Shown: positions 26,650 to 34,524 of the stretch, piece after piece | Numbering within the stretch: position 1 is the stretch's first letter | Layout of the letters: every line of letters begins with the position of its first letter | DNA from: Candidatus Bathyarchaeota archaeon | GTDB lineage: Archaea > Thermoproteota > Bathyarchaeia > Bathyarchaeales > Bathycorpusculaceae | DNA: 64,000 nt | Reading direction: 5' to 3' | Assembly: GCA_003164295.1 (NCBI GenBank) | Contig: PLTA01000048.1 | Location: forward strand, 24,069-88,068 | Notes under the pieces: model-generated | The model's input: the letters and a program-made list of their open reading frames with translations, nothing else | Told to the model about the DNA's origin: nothing | Database searches by the model: none | Translations under genes and position numbers: made by a program

Positions 26650-27381
26650 ATGAACACAAAGAAGATAATAATCATAATTACCGTTGCTGTAATTGCAGCC
26701 ATATTAGTGACTGCTTCAGCATTCGCATTCCTAATCCTGCCCATGATAAATAACTCAAACACTGCATCACCGGGCACAAGTGGAATAGGAACACAGGCTA
26801 CCCCGACGACGGGTACAACTACAACTGGGTTGACAATTAACGATGCAGCTACGACAGCCCAAAACTACGTCACTGGGTTAGGAAACACCAATCTAGCAGT
26901 CAAAGAAGTTGACCAATACTCGAACTGTTTCTACGCACAAGTTGTGGAGAAAGACACCGGCGCAGGAGCATTCGAATTAACCATAAATTCCACAACTGGC
27001 GCAGTTTCGGCCGAGCAGGGTGCAATGATGAATTGGAACACCAAATACGGAATTACAAGTTCAGGAATGATGGGCTACTTAACCACAGGCACAAATGCCG
27101 GCATGATGGGAACAGGCGGAATGATGAGCTGGCTAAGAGGTACACCAAGCACAACCATGACAGTGACAATGGATCAAGCGAAAACTAACGCGCAACAGTT
27201 CCTAACTACAAACTATCCAGGAACTACTATTGGACAGGCAACAATCTTCTACGGATACTATATGATGCAAGTCCTCAAAGGAGCTAGCTACTACGGAATG
27301 ATAACAGTTAACGGGCAAACCGGGCAAGTGCTCTATTGCTCATGGCTGGGCAATTATATGCAGCGAATGGTAATCGGTTAA
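26650..27381 (+). CDS. Membrane-tethered Met-rich protein with two PepSY-like segments
   Basis: 243 residues. An N-terminal helix (about 5-35) anchors or exports the protein, and a Thr/Gly-rich linker follows. Two PepSY-like units come next: residues about 62-120 (INDAATTAQNYVTGLG, FELTINSTTGAV) and 175-235 (MDQAKTNAQQFLTTNYP, YYGMITVNGQTGQVL). Between them is a Met-rich stretch (GMMGYLTTGTNAGMMGTG). Extracellular Met clusters often bind Cu(I) or Ag(I), so metal handling is possible (inference). The start has a good GGAG 8 nt upstream and a conserved module at 26573. Confidence 0.75.
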   Translation: MNTKKIIIIITVAVIAAILVTASAFAFLILPMINNSNTASPGTSGIGTQATPTTGTTTTGLTINDAATTAQNYVTGLGNTNLAVKEVDQYSNCFYAQVVEKDTGAGAFELTINSTTGAVSAEQGAMMNWNTKYGITSSGMMGYLTTGTNAGMMGTGGMMSWLRGTPSTTMTVTMDQAKTNAQQFLTTNYPGTTIGQATIFYGYYMMQVLKGASYYGMITVNGQTGQVLYCSWLGNYMQRMVIG

Positions 27382-27464
27382 ACATAAAGTGGTTTTAAAC
27401 CACATCTTTAGTTTTTTGAAGAACCATGTAAATTTTTGAGTTTTAAAGGCGAAGCCTTAATTCA

Positions 27465-28151
27465 ATGTTCAAAAATCTATTAGTTATGCAAAGATTGCAT
27501 ATTTTTCTTATTATATTAATTGTTGCCGTCGGCATCCTTCTTAGTATAGTTGCTATAAGCCTGTATTTGTCTGCCACAGCTTCCTCTTTTTATCAATCAA
27601 GTTGGATAGGGCAGATGGGGCAGAGTATGGGCATAGGCAGATCAACTAACAATGGAAACGGTGGTGGCATGGGCGGAATGATGGGTGGCAACGGGACCCC
27701 AACTGCAGCTAACACTCTTTGGATAATCCCTGCAGTATTAATTGCCGCAGCAGTTATCGGAATAATTGGTTTTGGCTTCTACATGCTCTTTCCTGAAATC
27801 AGAAACACTAGAAAAACATGCGAACCAACCAAAAAAGAAACTTCCATGACAACAATGAAACCTTCGGCCACAGACTCTCCTATTTCAAATGCGGCACCTA
27901 ACTCTTGCGAAGTAATTTTGAAAACTATGACGCCCGAAGAGCAAATAGTCCTCAACACATTGATTGCTCATCAAGGCAAATACTTGCAAAAATATGTAGT
28001 CAAAGAAGCTGGATTAAGTCGGCTTAAGACTCACAGGATTGTAGCTCGCTTTGCAGAACGCGGAATAGTTACAGTGAAGCCCGTAGGAAACACAAACGAG
28101 GTCACCGTCCAGGACTGGATAAAGGGAGCAAAGGTCCAAGATTCAAACTAA
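27465..28151 (+). CDS. Membrane-bound winged-helix regulator with Met/Gly-rich loop
   Basis: 228 residues. Two membrane helices (about 11-37 and 86-107) flank an outside loop rich in Gly and Met (GQMGQSMGIG, GGGMGGMMGGNGT). The C-terminal ~70 residues in the cytoplasm form a MarR-like winged helix: EEQIVLNTLIAHQGKYLQKY, then helix VVKEAGLSRLKTHRIVARF and wing GIVTVKPVGNTNEVTVQ. This is a one-component layout: an outside sensing loop and an inside DNA-binding domain. It sits between two Met-rich protein genes whose upstream regions share a motif it may bind (inference). Confidence 0.8.
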   Translation: MFKNLLVMQRLHIFLIILIVAVGILLSIVAISLYLSATASSFYQSSWIGQMGQSMGIGRSTNNGNGGGMGGMMGGNGTPTAANTLWIIPAVLIAAAVIGIIGFGFYMLFPEIRNTRKTCEPTKKETSMTTMKPSATDSPISNAAPNSCEVILKTMTPEEQIVLNTLIAHQGKYLQKYVVKEAGLSRLKTHRIVARFAERGIVTVKPVGNTNEVTVQDWIKGAKVQDSN

Positions 28152-28207
28152 AACTGTTTCAGTGCTTCTAAAAACTGTTTCAGCCAACATCTAAACCTGC
28201 CGAAGCC
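28150..28207 (+). promoter_or_regulatory. Conserved upstream module, copy 2
   Basis: aaactgtttca (28151-28161), aaaactgtttcagccaac (28171-28188), 12 bp, then cgaagcc (28201-28207), with the next ATG 27 bp further on. The elements match those at 26573-26620, and the gap between gccaac and cgaagcc is the same. The module starts just before the regulator's stop codon at 28149-28151. Confidence 0.6.
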
Positions 28208-28234
28208 GTATAGTATTGTTGAGGTAAATTGAAA

Positions 28235-28534
28235 ATGAAAACTTTGAAAATAATTGTCGTATTAACCCTTGTAGTTGCAGCTGCATTACTAGTTTCGTCA
28301 ACTTACGCCTATACGGTTGGACACATGGGCACGTCAGTTACATCAAACTCGGCTTCAGGAGGAACATCTTATGGATACGCTGGTGGCATGATGAGAGGTT
28401 ATGCATATTCAAATCCAGTCGGCACTTCTCCACAACCATCGGGCGCCCCTTCCAATACAGCACCATTACAACCTTCAAACCAATATTCAATTGGTGGATA
28501 TGGTTGCAGAAGTATGATGAGCCGAATTCCTTAA
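28235..28534 (+). CDS. Small exported Met-rich protein
   Basis: 99 residues with a signal segment (VVLTLVVAAALLVSSTYAY) and a mature part rich in Gly, Ser, Pro and Met (GHMGTSV, GGMMRGY, RSMMSR). It has one Cys near the end. I prefer the ATG at 28235 over the TTG at 28229 because GAGGT lies 9 nt upstream. It is the last larger gene of a Met-rich envelope set with the two upstream genes. Metal binding is a guess from composition. Confidence 0.65.
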   Translation: MKTLKIIVVLTLVVAAALLVSSTYAYTVGHMGTSVTSNSASGGTSYGYAGGMMRGYAYSNPVGTSPQPSGAPSNTAPLQPSNQYSIGGYGCRSMMSRIP

Positions 28535-28552
28535 TTCAGGAGTGACTTTGAA

Positions 28553-28696
28553 TTGTGTGAATGTGAATGCGGTTCAAAATCAGTCAAGTCTGAAACCATT
28601 CCGCAAGTTGCTATGATTTCATGCAAATACTGCTCAACTCTTTTCCCACAAACCGAAACGTCTTGTCCAAATTGCGGTGCAAAAAGAACCCTCTGA
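28553..28696 (+). CDS. Small zinc-ribbon protein
   Basis: A 47-residue reading frame with a TTG start and AGGAG about 10 nt upstream. It has seven cysteines: CECEC near the start, then CKYC (about 29-32) and CPNCGAKR (about 40-47), the knuckle pair of a zinc ribbon. It follows the Met-rich protein by 18 bp and is probably co-transcribed. Function unknown; it could be a metal-binding or regulatory accessory. Confidence 0.65.
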   Translation: MCECECGSKSVKSETIPQVAMISCKYCSTLFPQTETSCPNCGAKRTL

Positions 28697-28718
28697 GCCC
28701 AACAGTTTTATTTTTTTT

Positions 28719-28783
28719 GGTGAAAATTTGTTCTTTGTTTTTTGGGTTGCTTTTTTGATTTGGGGTTTGGATTTGTTGCCTGG
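28719..28783 (-). repeat. A-rich repeat core, copy 5 (no array)
   Basis: On the minus strand this contains aaatcaaaaaagcaaccc and acaaagaacaaattttc in the same order and spacing as the cores at 1209 and 24564. The ACCTGCAA block is degraded (aggcaaca) and no 10-bp array is present. Confidence 0.65.
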
Positions 28784-28928
28784 TAGTCTTCTAAGTTTTT
28801 TCCAAGCTGGCAATCGCAAAACAGAAAACCCGAGGAAACCCGCCTTTAGGACGCCTGCACTATTTTCTGCAATTTGCAAAAGAAAAGTTAGATTAGTTTT
28901 TTTATGTTAGAGATGAGATATTTAACAC

Positions 28929-29579
28929 ATGCCCAATTATTCCAATCAGTCATTCTTGGCAGCTGATGACGAAGAATACGCTATGCTAATCGAGATCAGT
29001 GAAGAATTTCATAAACAAAAAATCGACAAAACAGCTCGCGAAAAATCTGGAAGTGCAACAGAAATAGTCTTACGCAATCACCTCCTGAAAAAAAACCTTA
29101 ACCTTTCCATGCTTCCAGACGTCACAATTCACGGATCTAAAATCAAAAATGATTTACTTCTCTTAAAAAACGGTGTTGACCCAAACCAAAAAACCTTCCC
29201 CGTTGACAATGTAAAAATGGTAATAGAGATTAAGAACAACGCTGTCGCTGGCAAAACTTTGAAGAACGGAAAGCGAGAAGACCAAAACAAGGTCCTGCGC
29301 GCCAAATTCAACGAACTTGAAGGAATTACCAACGTGAAGAATTTTGCTGTTATCGTTCTTTCTGAAACGTTACTTCCACCCAGAACTCCTTACAAATGGC
29401 GATTCAAAGAAGAAGTGATAAACAAAGAAAACTGCAAAGTCTTCACTTTAGTCGCACGCCAATTGTACCCTCCCGGCGGACTCTACATCAAGTCCAACAT
29501 TGAAGAAATGCTTCAAAAAAACCAGATTAAAAAAACCGGAGAACTTCAAAAACTAATCAATTACCTCAAATGCTTGTAG
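28929..29579 (+). CDS. Possible PD-(D/E)XK-fold nuclease
   Basis: 216 residues, soluble. A strand-turn pattern with KIKNDLLLLKNG, then DNVKMVIEIKNNAV, gives the D...ExK arrangement of PD-(D/E)XK nucleases (Asp about 74, Glu-x-Lys about 99-101). The start is an ATG in MPNYSNQSFLAADDEEY. No methyltransferase or other restriction partner is nearby. It lies next to a repeat core copy and may belong to an orphan defence or repair function. The nuclease call rests on this motif alone. Confidence 0.6.
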   Translation: MPNYSNQSFLAADDEEYAMLIEISEEFHKQKIDKTAREKSGSATEIVLRNHLLKKNLNLSMLPDVTIHGSKIKNDLLLLKNGVDPNQKTFPVDNVKMVIEIKNNAVAGKTLKNGKREDQNKVLRAKFNELEGITNVKNFAVIVLSETLLPPRTPYKWRFKEEVINKENCKVFTLVARQLYPPGGLYIKSNIEEMLQKNQIKKTGELQKLINYLKCL

Positions 29580-29806
29580 CCGTAAAAAAAGTTTCGTGCC
29601 TACTTGTTTCTTTTTTTGTGGAATTTAAATTAACCAGATAAAACGTGAAAACGCTTGTATAATGATCTAACTGGGCAGAACTATAAACACGACCGCTCTC
29701 TTTTCTGGCGCTCATTTGTTTTACTTCATCGACAATGTCTGGAGATGAGTCCAAACTGCTATTGCGTTTGAGTTCCAGATTTTCGTGCTACTTGGGACGA
29801 TTTCTT

Positions 29807-30835
29807 CTATGGTGTTGGGGTAACCATTTCTTTGGATTGAGACATGTTTGGTTCAAAGGTCTTGGGAGTGTGCGGTGCACCCAGGTAGGGGAACTCGTTC
29901 AATAGGTCAGTGTGCGGTCCGGTCTTATCCCATGTCATCTTGCCATTGAACACGGTTAGAAAGACATCTTTCGAATCGTCCGTGGGCGTACGTCCGTTTG
30001 CAGGGTACGCCGCACGCTTCTTGGGGTCGTAGGGCAAAACATCAGGCAATAAGCTCCTGGCCGCTGCCTGTGCCCTCTCAGGAGTGTAGCCACCAGTGTG
30101 CTCAAGGACGTGTGCGAACATCGCTACGAATCTCTCGTCCTGCGCCGGTTCGCCCTCAAGGTAAGCCTCTTTTTCTGCGTCCGTCATAAAAGGTGTCTGA
30201 GTGGGCCTTGCTCCGCGGTCGGCTTGCACCCAGCTGCCGTTAACCATCAAGAGAGACCTATGCCAAAGGTTCAGACTAACTCCGTTGCCAATGTCGCTTA
30301 CGGGCAACTCTAAGGCTATGCTGCAAACATTCTTGTCCGCGAAAAAGTCTGTTCCAGTGAACTGCATGTTGTTCTGAGCACCAACCACGTCAAAGAAGAA
30401 CGGGTCACTGCGCCAGCCAGCAAACAAACGATATTGACCGGACGCAGTTATTCGCGCCTCGCGCCCTATCGAGACGGGTGCTCCCTGGAATATGAGCTGC
30501 CCTTCCTCACCTCTGCCGGCGGCTTCGGGCCCTTCAGCACGCCGCACAGTCGCTGTCCACGCACCAGTGCCACTGTGGAAGAAACGCACTCGATAAGCAA
30601 TGTCTGCAACCATGTCCCCGTTCGTATCCACCCTTAGCTCATAAAGTGCCTCAGGTGCAAAGGGTTCGGTGGTTGTCGGTGCAGGTGGATTAAGCCCAAA
30701 TGAAGGATGCACATTCATAATTACGATTGACTTGCTGGGATCACCTGATTTTGGAAATGCGAAAAGATCAGTGAGATTCACCCGGGGATCTCCACGGGGA
30801 AATCCGAAATTCGGTCCAGAATAATGATGCGTCAT
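29807..30835 (-). CDS. DUF4331-family protein
   Basis: About 342 residues. The opening HHYSGPNFGFPRGDPRVNLT and DLFAFPKSGDPSKSIVIMNV are typical of DUF4331, followed by PFAPEALYELRVDTNGD. The function of the family is not established. I place the start at the ATG at 30833-30835, where homology begins; the frame stays open 18 codons further to 30889. The DNA is clearly richer in G and C than its neighbours, and such proteins are common in bacteria, suggesting horizontal gain (inference). No signal peptide is seen. Confidence 0.85.
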   Translation of the reverse strand: MTHHYSGPNFGFPRGDPRVNLTDLFAFPKSGDPSKSIVIMNVHPSFGLNPPAPTTTEPFAPEALYELRVDTNGDMVADIAYRVRFFHSGTGAWTATVRRAEGPEAAGRGEEGQLIFQGAPVSIGREARITASGQYRLFAGWRSDPFFFDVVGAQNNMQFTGTDFFADKNVCSIALELPVSDIGNGVSLNLWHRSLLMVNGSWVQADRGARPTQTPFMTDAEKEAYLEGEPAQDERFVAMFAHVLEHTGGYTPERAQAAARSLLPDVLPYDPKKRAAYPANGRTPTDDSKDVFLTVFNGKMTWDKTGPHTDLLNEFPYLGAPHTPKTFEPNMSQSKEMVTPTP

Positions 30836-31101
30836 TTTCTTAACCTGCTTAAAATACTGTTTGACTAGTGAATAATCTGACAAATACAAACTTTTGTGGT
30901 TACATTAAGTGGCTACAATGAAAACAATAGGCTTTGGATATTGCTCCATTTTTCAAGTCAGGCGATATAGCGTTCCAAACCCATTTCATAGATTTCTCCT
31001 TGGGGTATTCAACGAGTTTGCAGTGAGATGGCTTTTCTAGAACTGCAAAATGAATTTAAGGGCTTATGGCATCTGCGTTCTTAGTGATTTTTGTGATTTT
31101 A

Positions 31102-31806
31102 TTGCGTCAACCTGACTCAATACACATCGCACACGGAAATATCGACAACGGCAGCTTCCGTGGCAGATGACACTTTAGCTTTGATGAATACTATGACGAA
31201 CGCTTCGTCCAATTTGGTACTCTTAGAGTGTTCAATGATGATACTTTGTCACCTGGAGCCGTGTGGCCACTTCATCCACATACTCGCCATGAGGTTGTTA
31301 CCTACGTTGTGGAGGGCGAATTCAGACATGCAGATCAGAATGGCAAGAGCGGCGTTCTCAAGAAGGGCTGGGTCCAACACACCACAATCGGACGGGGAAT
31401 GTGGCACAGCGAAATCAACAACTTGCCTGATAAACCGATGAGATTTATCCAGATGTGGTTTCTCCCATGGGAGCCCAACGCTGAGCCGTCTGTTGAGCAA
31501 AGGCCTGTGGAAAAAGAGCAACGTACAAACAAATGGCTTCCACTTGTATCGAACGATGTGTCTTCAGCGTTAAGTATAAAGTCAGATGCAGAAGTGCACT
31601 CGTGTTTTCTGCAGGCAAATAAAACTTTTTCACATAAAGTAAAGGCAGACTGGGGCTGTTACCTTCACATACTAGAAGGCAATACAGTGCAGCTAAATGG
31701 CAAAACGCTTCCAGTTCTTGGCGCTGCCATGGTCCGCGACGAAAGAGAGTTAATCGTTACTGCTAACGGCGAAGCAGAACTTTTGCTTGTGTCCGTTCTG
31801 CTTTGA
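31102..31806 (+). pseudogene. Pirin-family cupin with an in-frame TGA at a conserved Trp
   Basis: The frame from a TTG at 31102 gives a full-length ~234-residue pirin. The N-terminus RQPDSIHIAHGNIDNGSFRG is followed by R-TGA-HFSFDEYYDERF, then the cupin region DTLSPGAVWPLHPHTRHEV and the late GRGMWHSEIN. The stop (31168-31170) falls where pirins have Trp in GRWHFSF, so a single TGG to TGA change fits. Without it, translation could begin only at an internal codon and would lose the first strands. Pirins are iron cupins linked to quercetinase activity or transcription. The gene is divergent from the bacterial-like DUF4331 gene. Confidence 0.75.
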
Positions 31807-31959
31807 GCGATTGCTCGCCTTAAATTCGCGGGAAGTAGAACCGACTCACACTTAGATCAACAGAGAAATCAAAAGACCTATCTCATCAATCCAAAGATCA
31901 GGTTCATCCCCAAAAAATTTTTCGCTAATTTACCTTGCTTGTTTTCTATATATTGTGGG

Positions 31960-31987
31960 TTTGGAAATATAGGTCATATATTTTTTT
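31960..31987 (+). promoter_or_regulatory. Extended promoter motif, copy 1
   Basis: tttggaaatataggtcatat followed by a T run. It matches the copies at 33607 and 63464 (TTTGGAAATATGGCTTATAT), a TATA-like box with a conserved upstream half. It precedes the damaged zinc-finger gene. Confidence 0.5.
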
Positions 31988-31992
31988 GAAAC

Positions 31993-32274
31993 ATGGTATT
32001 TAAGGCGTAAAACTTTACAGATAAAAAATCAACTCGCTCTCGTCGAAAAAATGAAACAATCAAATGTGAGTGCGGTACAGAAATCACGGTTATGCCTACT
32101 GTACGTTCTATGAGCGAAGCCATAGAGATGCATGTCAGTACACATATGGGGAAGACGAAAAATTCCGTTGAAGAAGAAATAGAAGCTGACCGCCTTCGAG
32201 ATGCTTTAATCGAGCAATTCTTTAACCTCATTTTAAGAAAAATAAGTGATTCAGAAAAGGAAGAAAAGTTCTGA
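31993..32274 (+). pseudogene. Damaged copy of a CxC...HxnH zinc-finger protein
   Basis: An ATG at 31993 runs only five codons to a TAA at 32008, then the frame stays open to 32274. The readable part contains NETIKCECGTEITVMPTV, then EAIEMHVSTHM and EADRLRDALIEQ. It is homologous to the intact protein at 33664 (CECGAEILLLPDVKAMDQA). No usable start lies between the TAA and the zinc-binding cysteines; the ATG at 32092 would omit them. Confidence 0.65.
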
Positions 32275-32378
32275 GAGGCATTCAAAATAAAATTGATGCA
32301 CAGTAAAATTTAGTTTTTTAGAGGTGTCTTCTGGGCGTGTATCTGCCGAAGAGATTTGTTTATTTGATTAAGTTTCTT

Positions 32379-32543
32379 TTAGTTTAGTGTTTGTGCAATA
32401 ATTGGTTCGTGGGCGTTTGCTTTTGGCTGATTTAGCTGGCTTAAGCATTTAATGCTCCAACCAACCGTGAACATAATAATGATGAAGGGTAATAGTAGGG
32501 TTACTTTGAGTTTGTTTGGTTTGTTTTTATGGACTGGTTTCAT
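32379..32543 (-). CDS. Small membrane protein
   Basis: 54 residues. A basic N-terminus (MKPVHKNKPNKLKV) leads into one membrane helix (TLLLPFIIIMFTVGWSIKCL), followed by a short polar tail. The layout LLPFxxxxFxVGW is seen in short archaeal membrane proteins. It has an ATG start with an AGG about 8 nt upstream. It lies alone in a gap, and its function is unknown. Confidence 0.6.
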   Translation of the reverse strand: MKPVHKNKPNKLKVTLLLPFIIIMFTVGWSIKCLSQLNQPKANAHEPIIAQTLN

Positions 32544-32862
32544 CAGTTGAAGCCTGCCATGATGTGGTTACTTAATTCTTAATATATAAGCTTTGTTAAT
32601 TGTCCTCTGTGATCATAATTCTTGTAATTGATGCTTCTAACCGGAGGACGAGCCTGTGAATTTCTTTTGTTACTCTTTCTTCCTGAAATACACTTGCCAT
32701 TTAGAAAGAATGTTTGTTTTCTTAACTTTTGGTCTGCAATTTTTTTGATTTGAAATAGACTCAAACTGCATATTTTAATGTAAAAAAATGAAAATTGAGT
32801 TGAATTTTATATGCAAACTTATAAGCAGTTACCTCTTAAACTCAAGCGGAGAAAGGAAAATA

Positions 32863-33324
32863 ATGCCTACTAAAAAAATGGCTGTGCTAGTACTAATTTG
32901 CATTTTTGCTATAGCTTCAGCGGCAAGCGTAGTAGCTATCGCTGGAACCGCAACCGAAGTATCAATTAGGGCAACAAATACACTCAGGGGCCATTCCCTC
33001 AATCAATTTAACCCCGGGACAACAATATACATTTGCTGGAGCGCATCCCCAAGCGAGGCAACCGTAGACATTAGCATAACAGACATGCATGGCAACATCA
33101 TAAGCAGCGTACCAATGGCCCAACGAACCAGCAACCCGATAGCAGTAACAAACCTCCCACCAGGCAATTACCTCATTAATGCCTGATGGAACATAACAGC
33201 AATCGCAATATCATCAATAATGGTTTTGCCTGAAAGCGCTTTTGGAGCTATTGCCGTTTTAGGCGCAGGTTTAGCAGCATTTGGCACAATTCGATTTGTC
33301 AAGATGAAGCGCAACAAAGCTTGA
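32863..33324 (+). pseudogene. Secreted surface protein interrupted by an in-frame TGA
   Basis: The ATG at 32863 (preceded by aagg) starts a signal-peptide protein (MAVLVLICIFAIASAAS) with a domain like PGTTIYICWSASPSEATVD. The frame meets TGA at 33184, then continues to 33324 with WNITAIAISS and a classic archaeal surface tail: VLPESAFGAIAVLGAGLAAF and the basic end RFVKMKRNKA. Read through, it is a normal-looking anchored protein of about 153 residues; truncated, it lacks the anchor. A TATA box tttatatgc lies near 32807. Confidence 0.7.
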
Positions 33325-33606
33325 GCATCTGAAACATTTCAAGATTTTCCTTTTTTAAACATCAATCTTTTTAATGAAACGTTTTAAAAGCTCGTTTTCC
33401 CAGAGATTTGGAAAAATCGCCATCTCTTTGATTGAATCTCGAGCAAATGATAGTTATTTTCAATATGACTTAGAGTAGTTGTTTAGAAAATTTAATCCGT
33501 TTTGAAAAGATAAAAATGAAAGAAAAAAACAATAGTCTTTTGCTTCTGATGATGTTCCTCATTAATGAATAGAACGTTTATGTAGTTTTTTCTAGAAATA
33601 TTCCTG

Positions 33607-33635
33607 TTTGGAAATATGGCTTATATGTTTTTTTA
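33607..33635 (+). promoter_or_regulatory. Extended promoter motif, copy 2
   Basis: tttggaaatatggcttatat followed by gttttttta, about 30 bp upstream of the GTG start of the intact zinc-finger gene at 33664. It shares the upstream half and TATA-like half with 31960 and 63464. Confidence 0.55.
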
Positions 33636-33663
33636 TTTGTGCTTGTTTAAGAGATGAAGAGAC

Positions 33664-33993
33664 GTGCCGAAGAATGAGGTAAACTTCAATGCTTCTTTTG
33701 AGGAGAAAGACGAAAAGAAGCTTAAAGCATTGACGAATAGAAAATTAATCCGCTCTCATCAAGGTAAGAATACAGTTACGTGTGAGTGCGGCGCGGAAAT
33801 TTTGTTGCTGCCTGATGTGAAGGCAATGGATCAAGCTATAGAGGCTCACATAGCTGCGGTGCATATGCAGAAGTCGAAAGATTCTAAGTGTGGAACTATG
33901 GAAGCTGAACGTGTTCGAGACGCCTTAACGGAGCAGGTTTTATGTAAAGCCAGCAAATCGGAAAATGAGAGATCTCATAAAGAGGGGAATTAA
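33664..33993 (+). CDS. Small zinc-finger protein (CxC...Hx4H)
   Basis: 109 residues. A basic N-terminus is followed by VTCECGAEILLLPDVKAMDQ and AIEAHIAAVHMQ, giving C-x-C and H-x4-H about 20 residues apart, a plausible zinc site. The charged tail (MEAERVRDALTEQVL) matches the damaged paralogue at 31993. Probably DNA- or RNA-binding (inference). The start is GTG (33664) downstream of an extended promoter motif. It is followed by a tiny ORF and a winged-helix gene. Confidence 0.75.
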   Translation: MPKNEVNFNASFEEKDEKKLKALTNRKLIRSHQGKNTVTCECGAEILLLPDVKAMDQAIEAHIAAVHMQKSKDSKCGTMEAERVRDALTEQVLCKASKSENERSHKEGN

Positions 33994-34025
33994 TCCTGAA
34001 GCGCAGCGAGGGAGAGTGTTGGGAG

Positions 34026-34130
34026 ATGCCTGAAGAAGTTGGAGATAAAATGACGTTTGTTGTGATGATGCAAAAGCTCGCTATGGCTTCCACTATTCCT
34101 GGTCTAGGTGGGCTTTCTGGGTTTAGCTGA
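34026..34130 (+). CDS. Possible 34-residue peptide
   Basis: An ATG-initiated frame, MPEEVGDKMTFVVMMQKLAM, ending GLGGLSGFS. It follows a GA-rich segment, gagggagagtg, and ends 16 bp before the GTG of the winged-helix gene. It has a plausible hydrophobic helix but no recognised motif. Its position between two clear genes of the same strand suggests it may be translated, but evidence is thin. Confidence 0.35.
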   Translation: MPEEVGDKMTFVVMMQKLAMASTIPGLGGLSGFS

Positions 34131-34146
34131 GAAGGAGAATGATCAC

Positions 34147-34410
34147 GTGCGGAAACGCGGTTGGGGAACTATTACTATCGATATTTTAGAGGCAGCTTTA
34201 AGTCCTCAGAAAAAGACTAGAATAATGTATAAAGCTAATTTGAATTATGATCGGTTTGACCGGTATTTTGTTGATCTTGTGAAAAAAGGCTTCTTAGTTG
34301 AGGCGTCTGATCCTTATGGGAAGCCGGAGTATAAGATTTCTGAGCGGGGTAAAATTTTTTTAGATGCTCTTAGAAAGGCTCAAGATATTGCGGAAGGCGC
34401 AGAATATTAA
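34147..34410 (+). CDS. Winged-helix regulator (HTH_45-like)
   Basis: 87 residues from a GTG supported by GGAG 9 nt upstream. The pattern ITIDILEAALSPQKKTRIMY, then ANLNYDRFDRYFVDLVKKGF and a wing (YKISERGKIFLDAL), is that of short archaeal winged-helix proteins. It shares clear similarity with the protein at 35543 (KTRIMYQANLSFVQLERYL). Likely a DNA-binding regulator; target unknown. Confidence 0.8.
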   Translation: MRKRGWGTITIDILEAALSPQKKTRIMYKANLNYDRFDRYFVDLVKKGFLVEASDPYGKPEYKISERGKIFLDALRKAQDIAEGAEY

Positions 34411-34524
34411 AGGTTTATGACTGTCGTCTAGATTTTGCCGTTTATTCTCAGGGTTACTTCGAATCAATCTTGTTAGCGTTTGGATTAGCGTGGATTGATA
34501 TTTTCTGATTTTTCTAGTTAAATG

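Noticed and set aside
30836..30889. 18-codon extension of DUF4331 protein
   Set aside because: Family homology begins at the internal Met; no ribosome site at the outer start.
31102..33324. TGA recoded as a sense codon
   Set aside because: Intact genes in the window (for example at 17522 and 40042) end with TGA, so it is a stop here.
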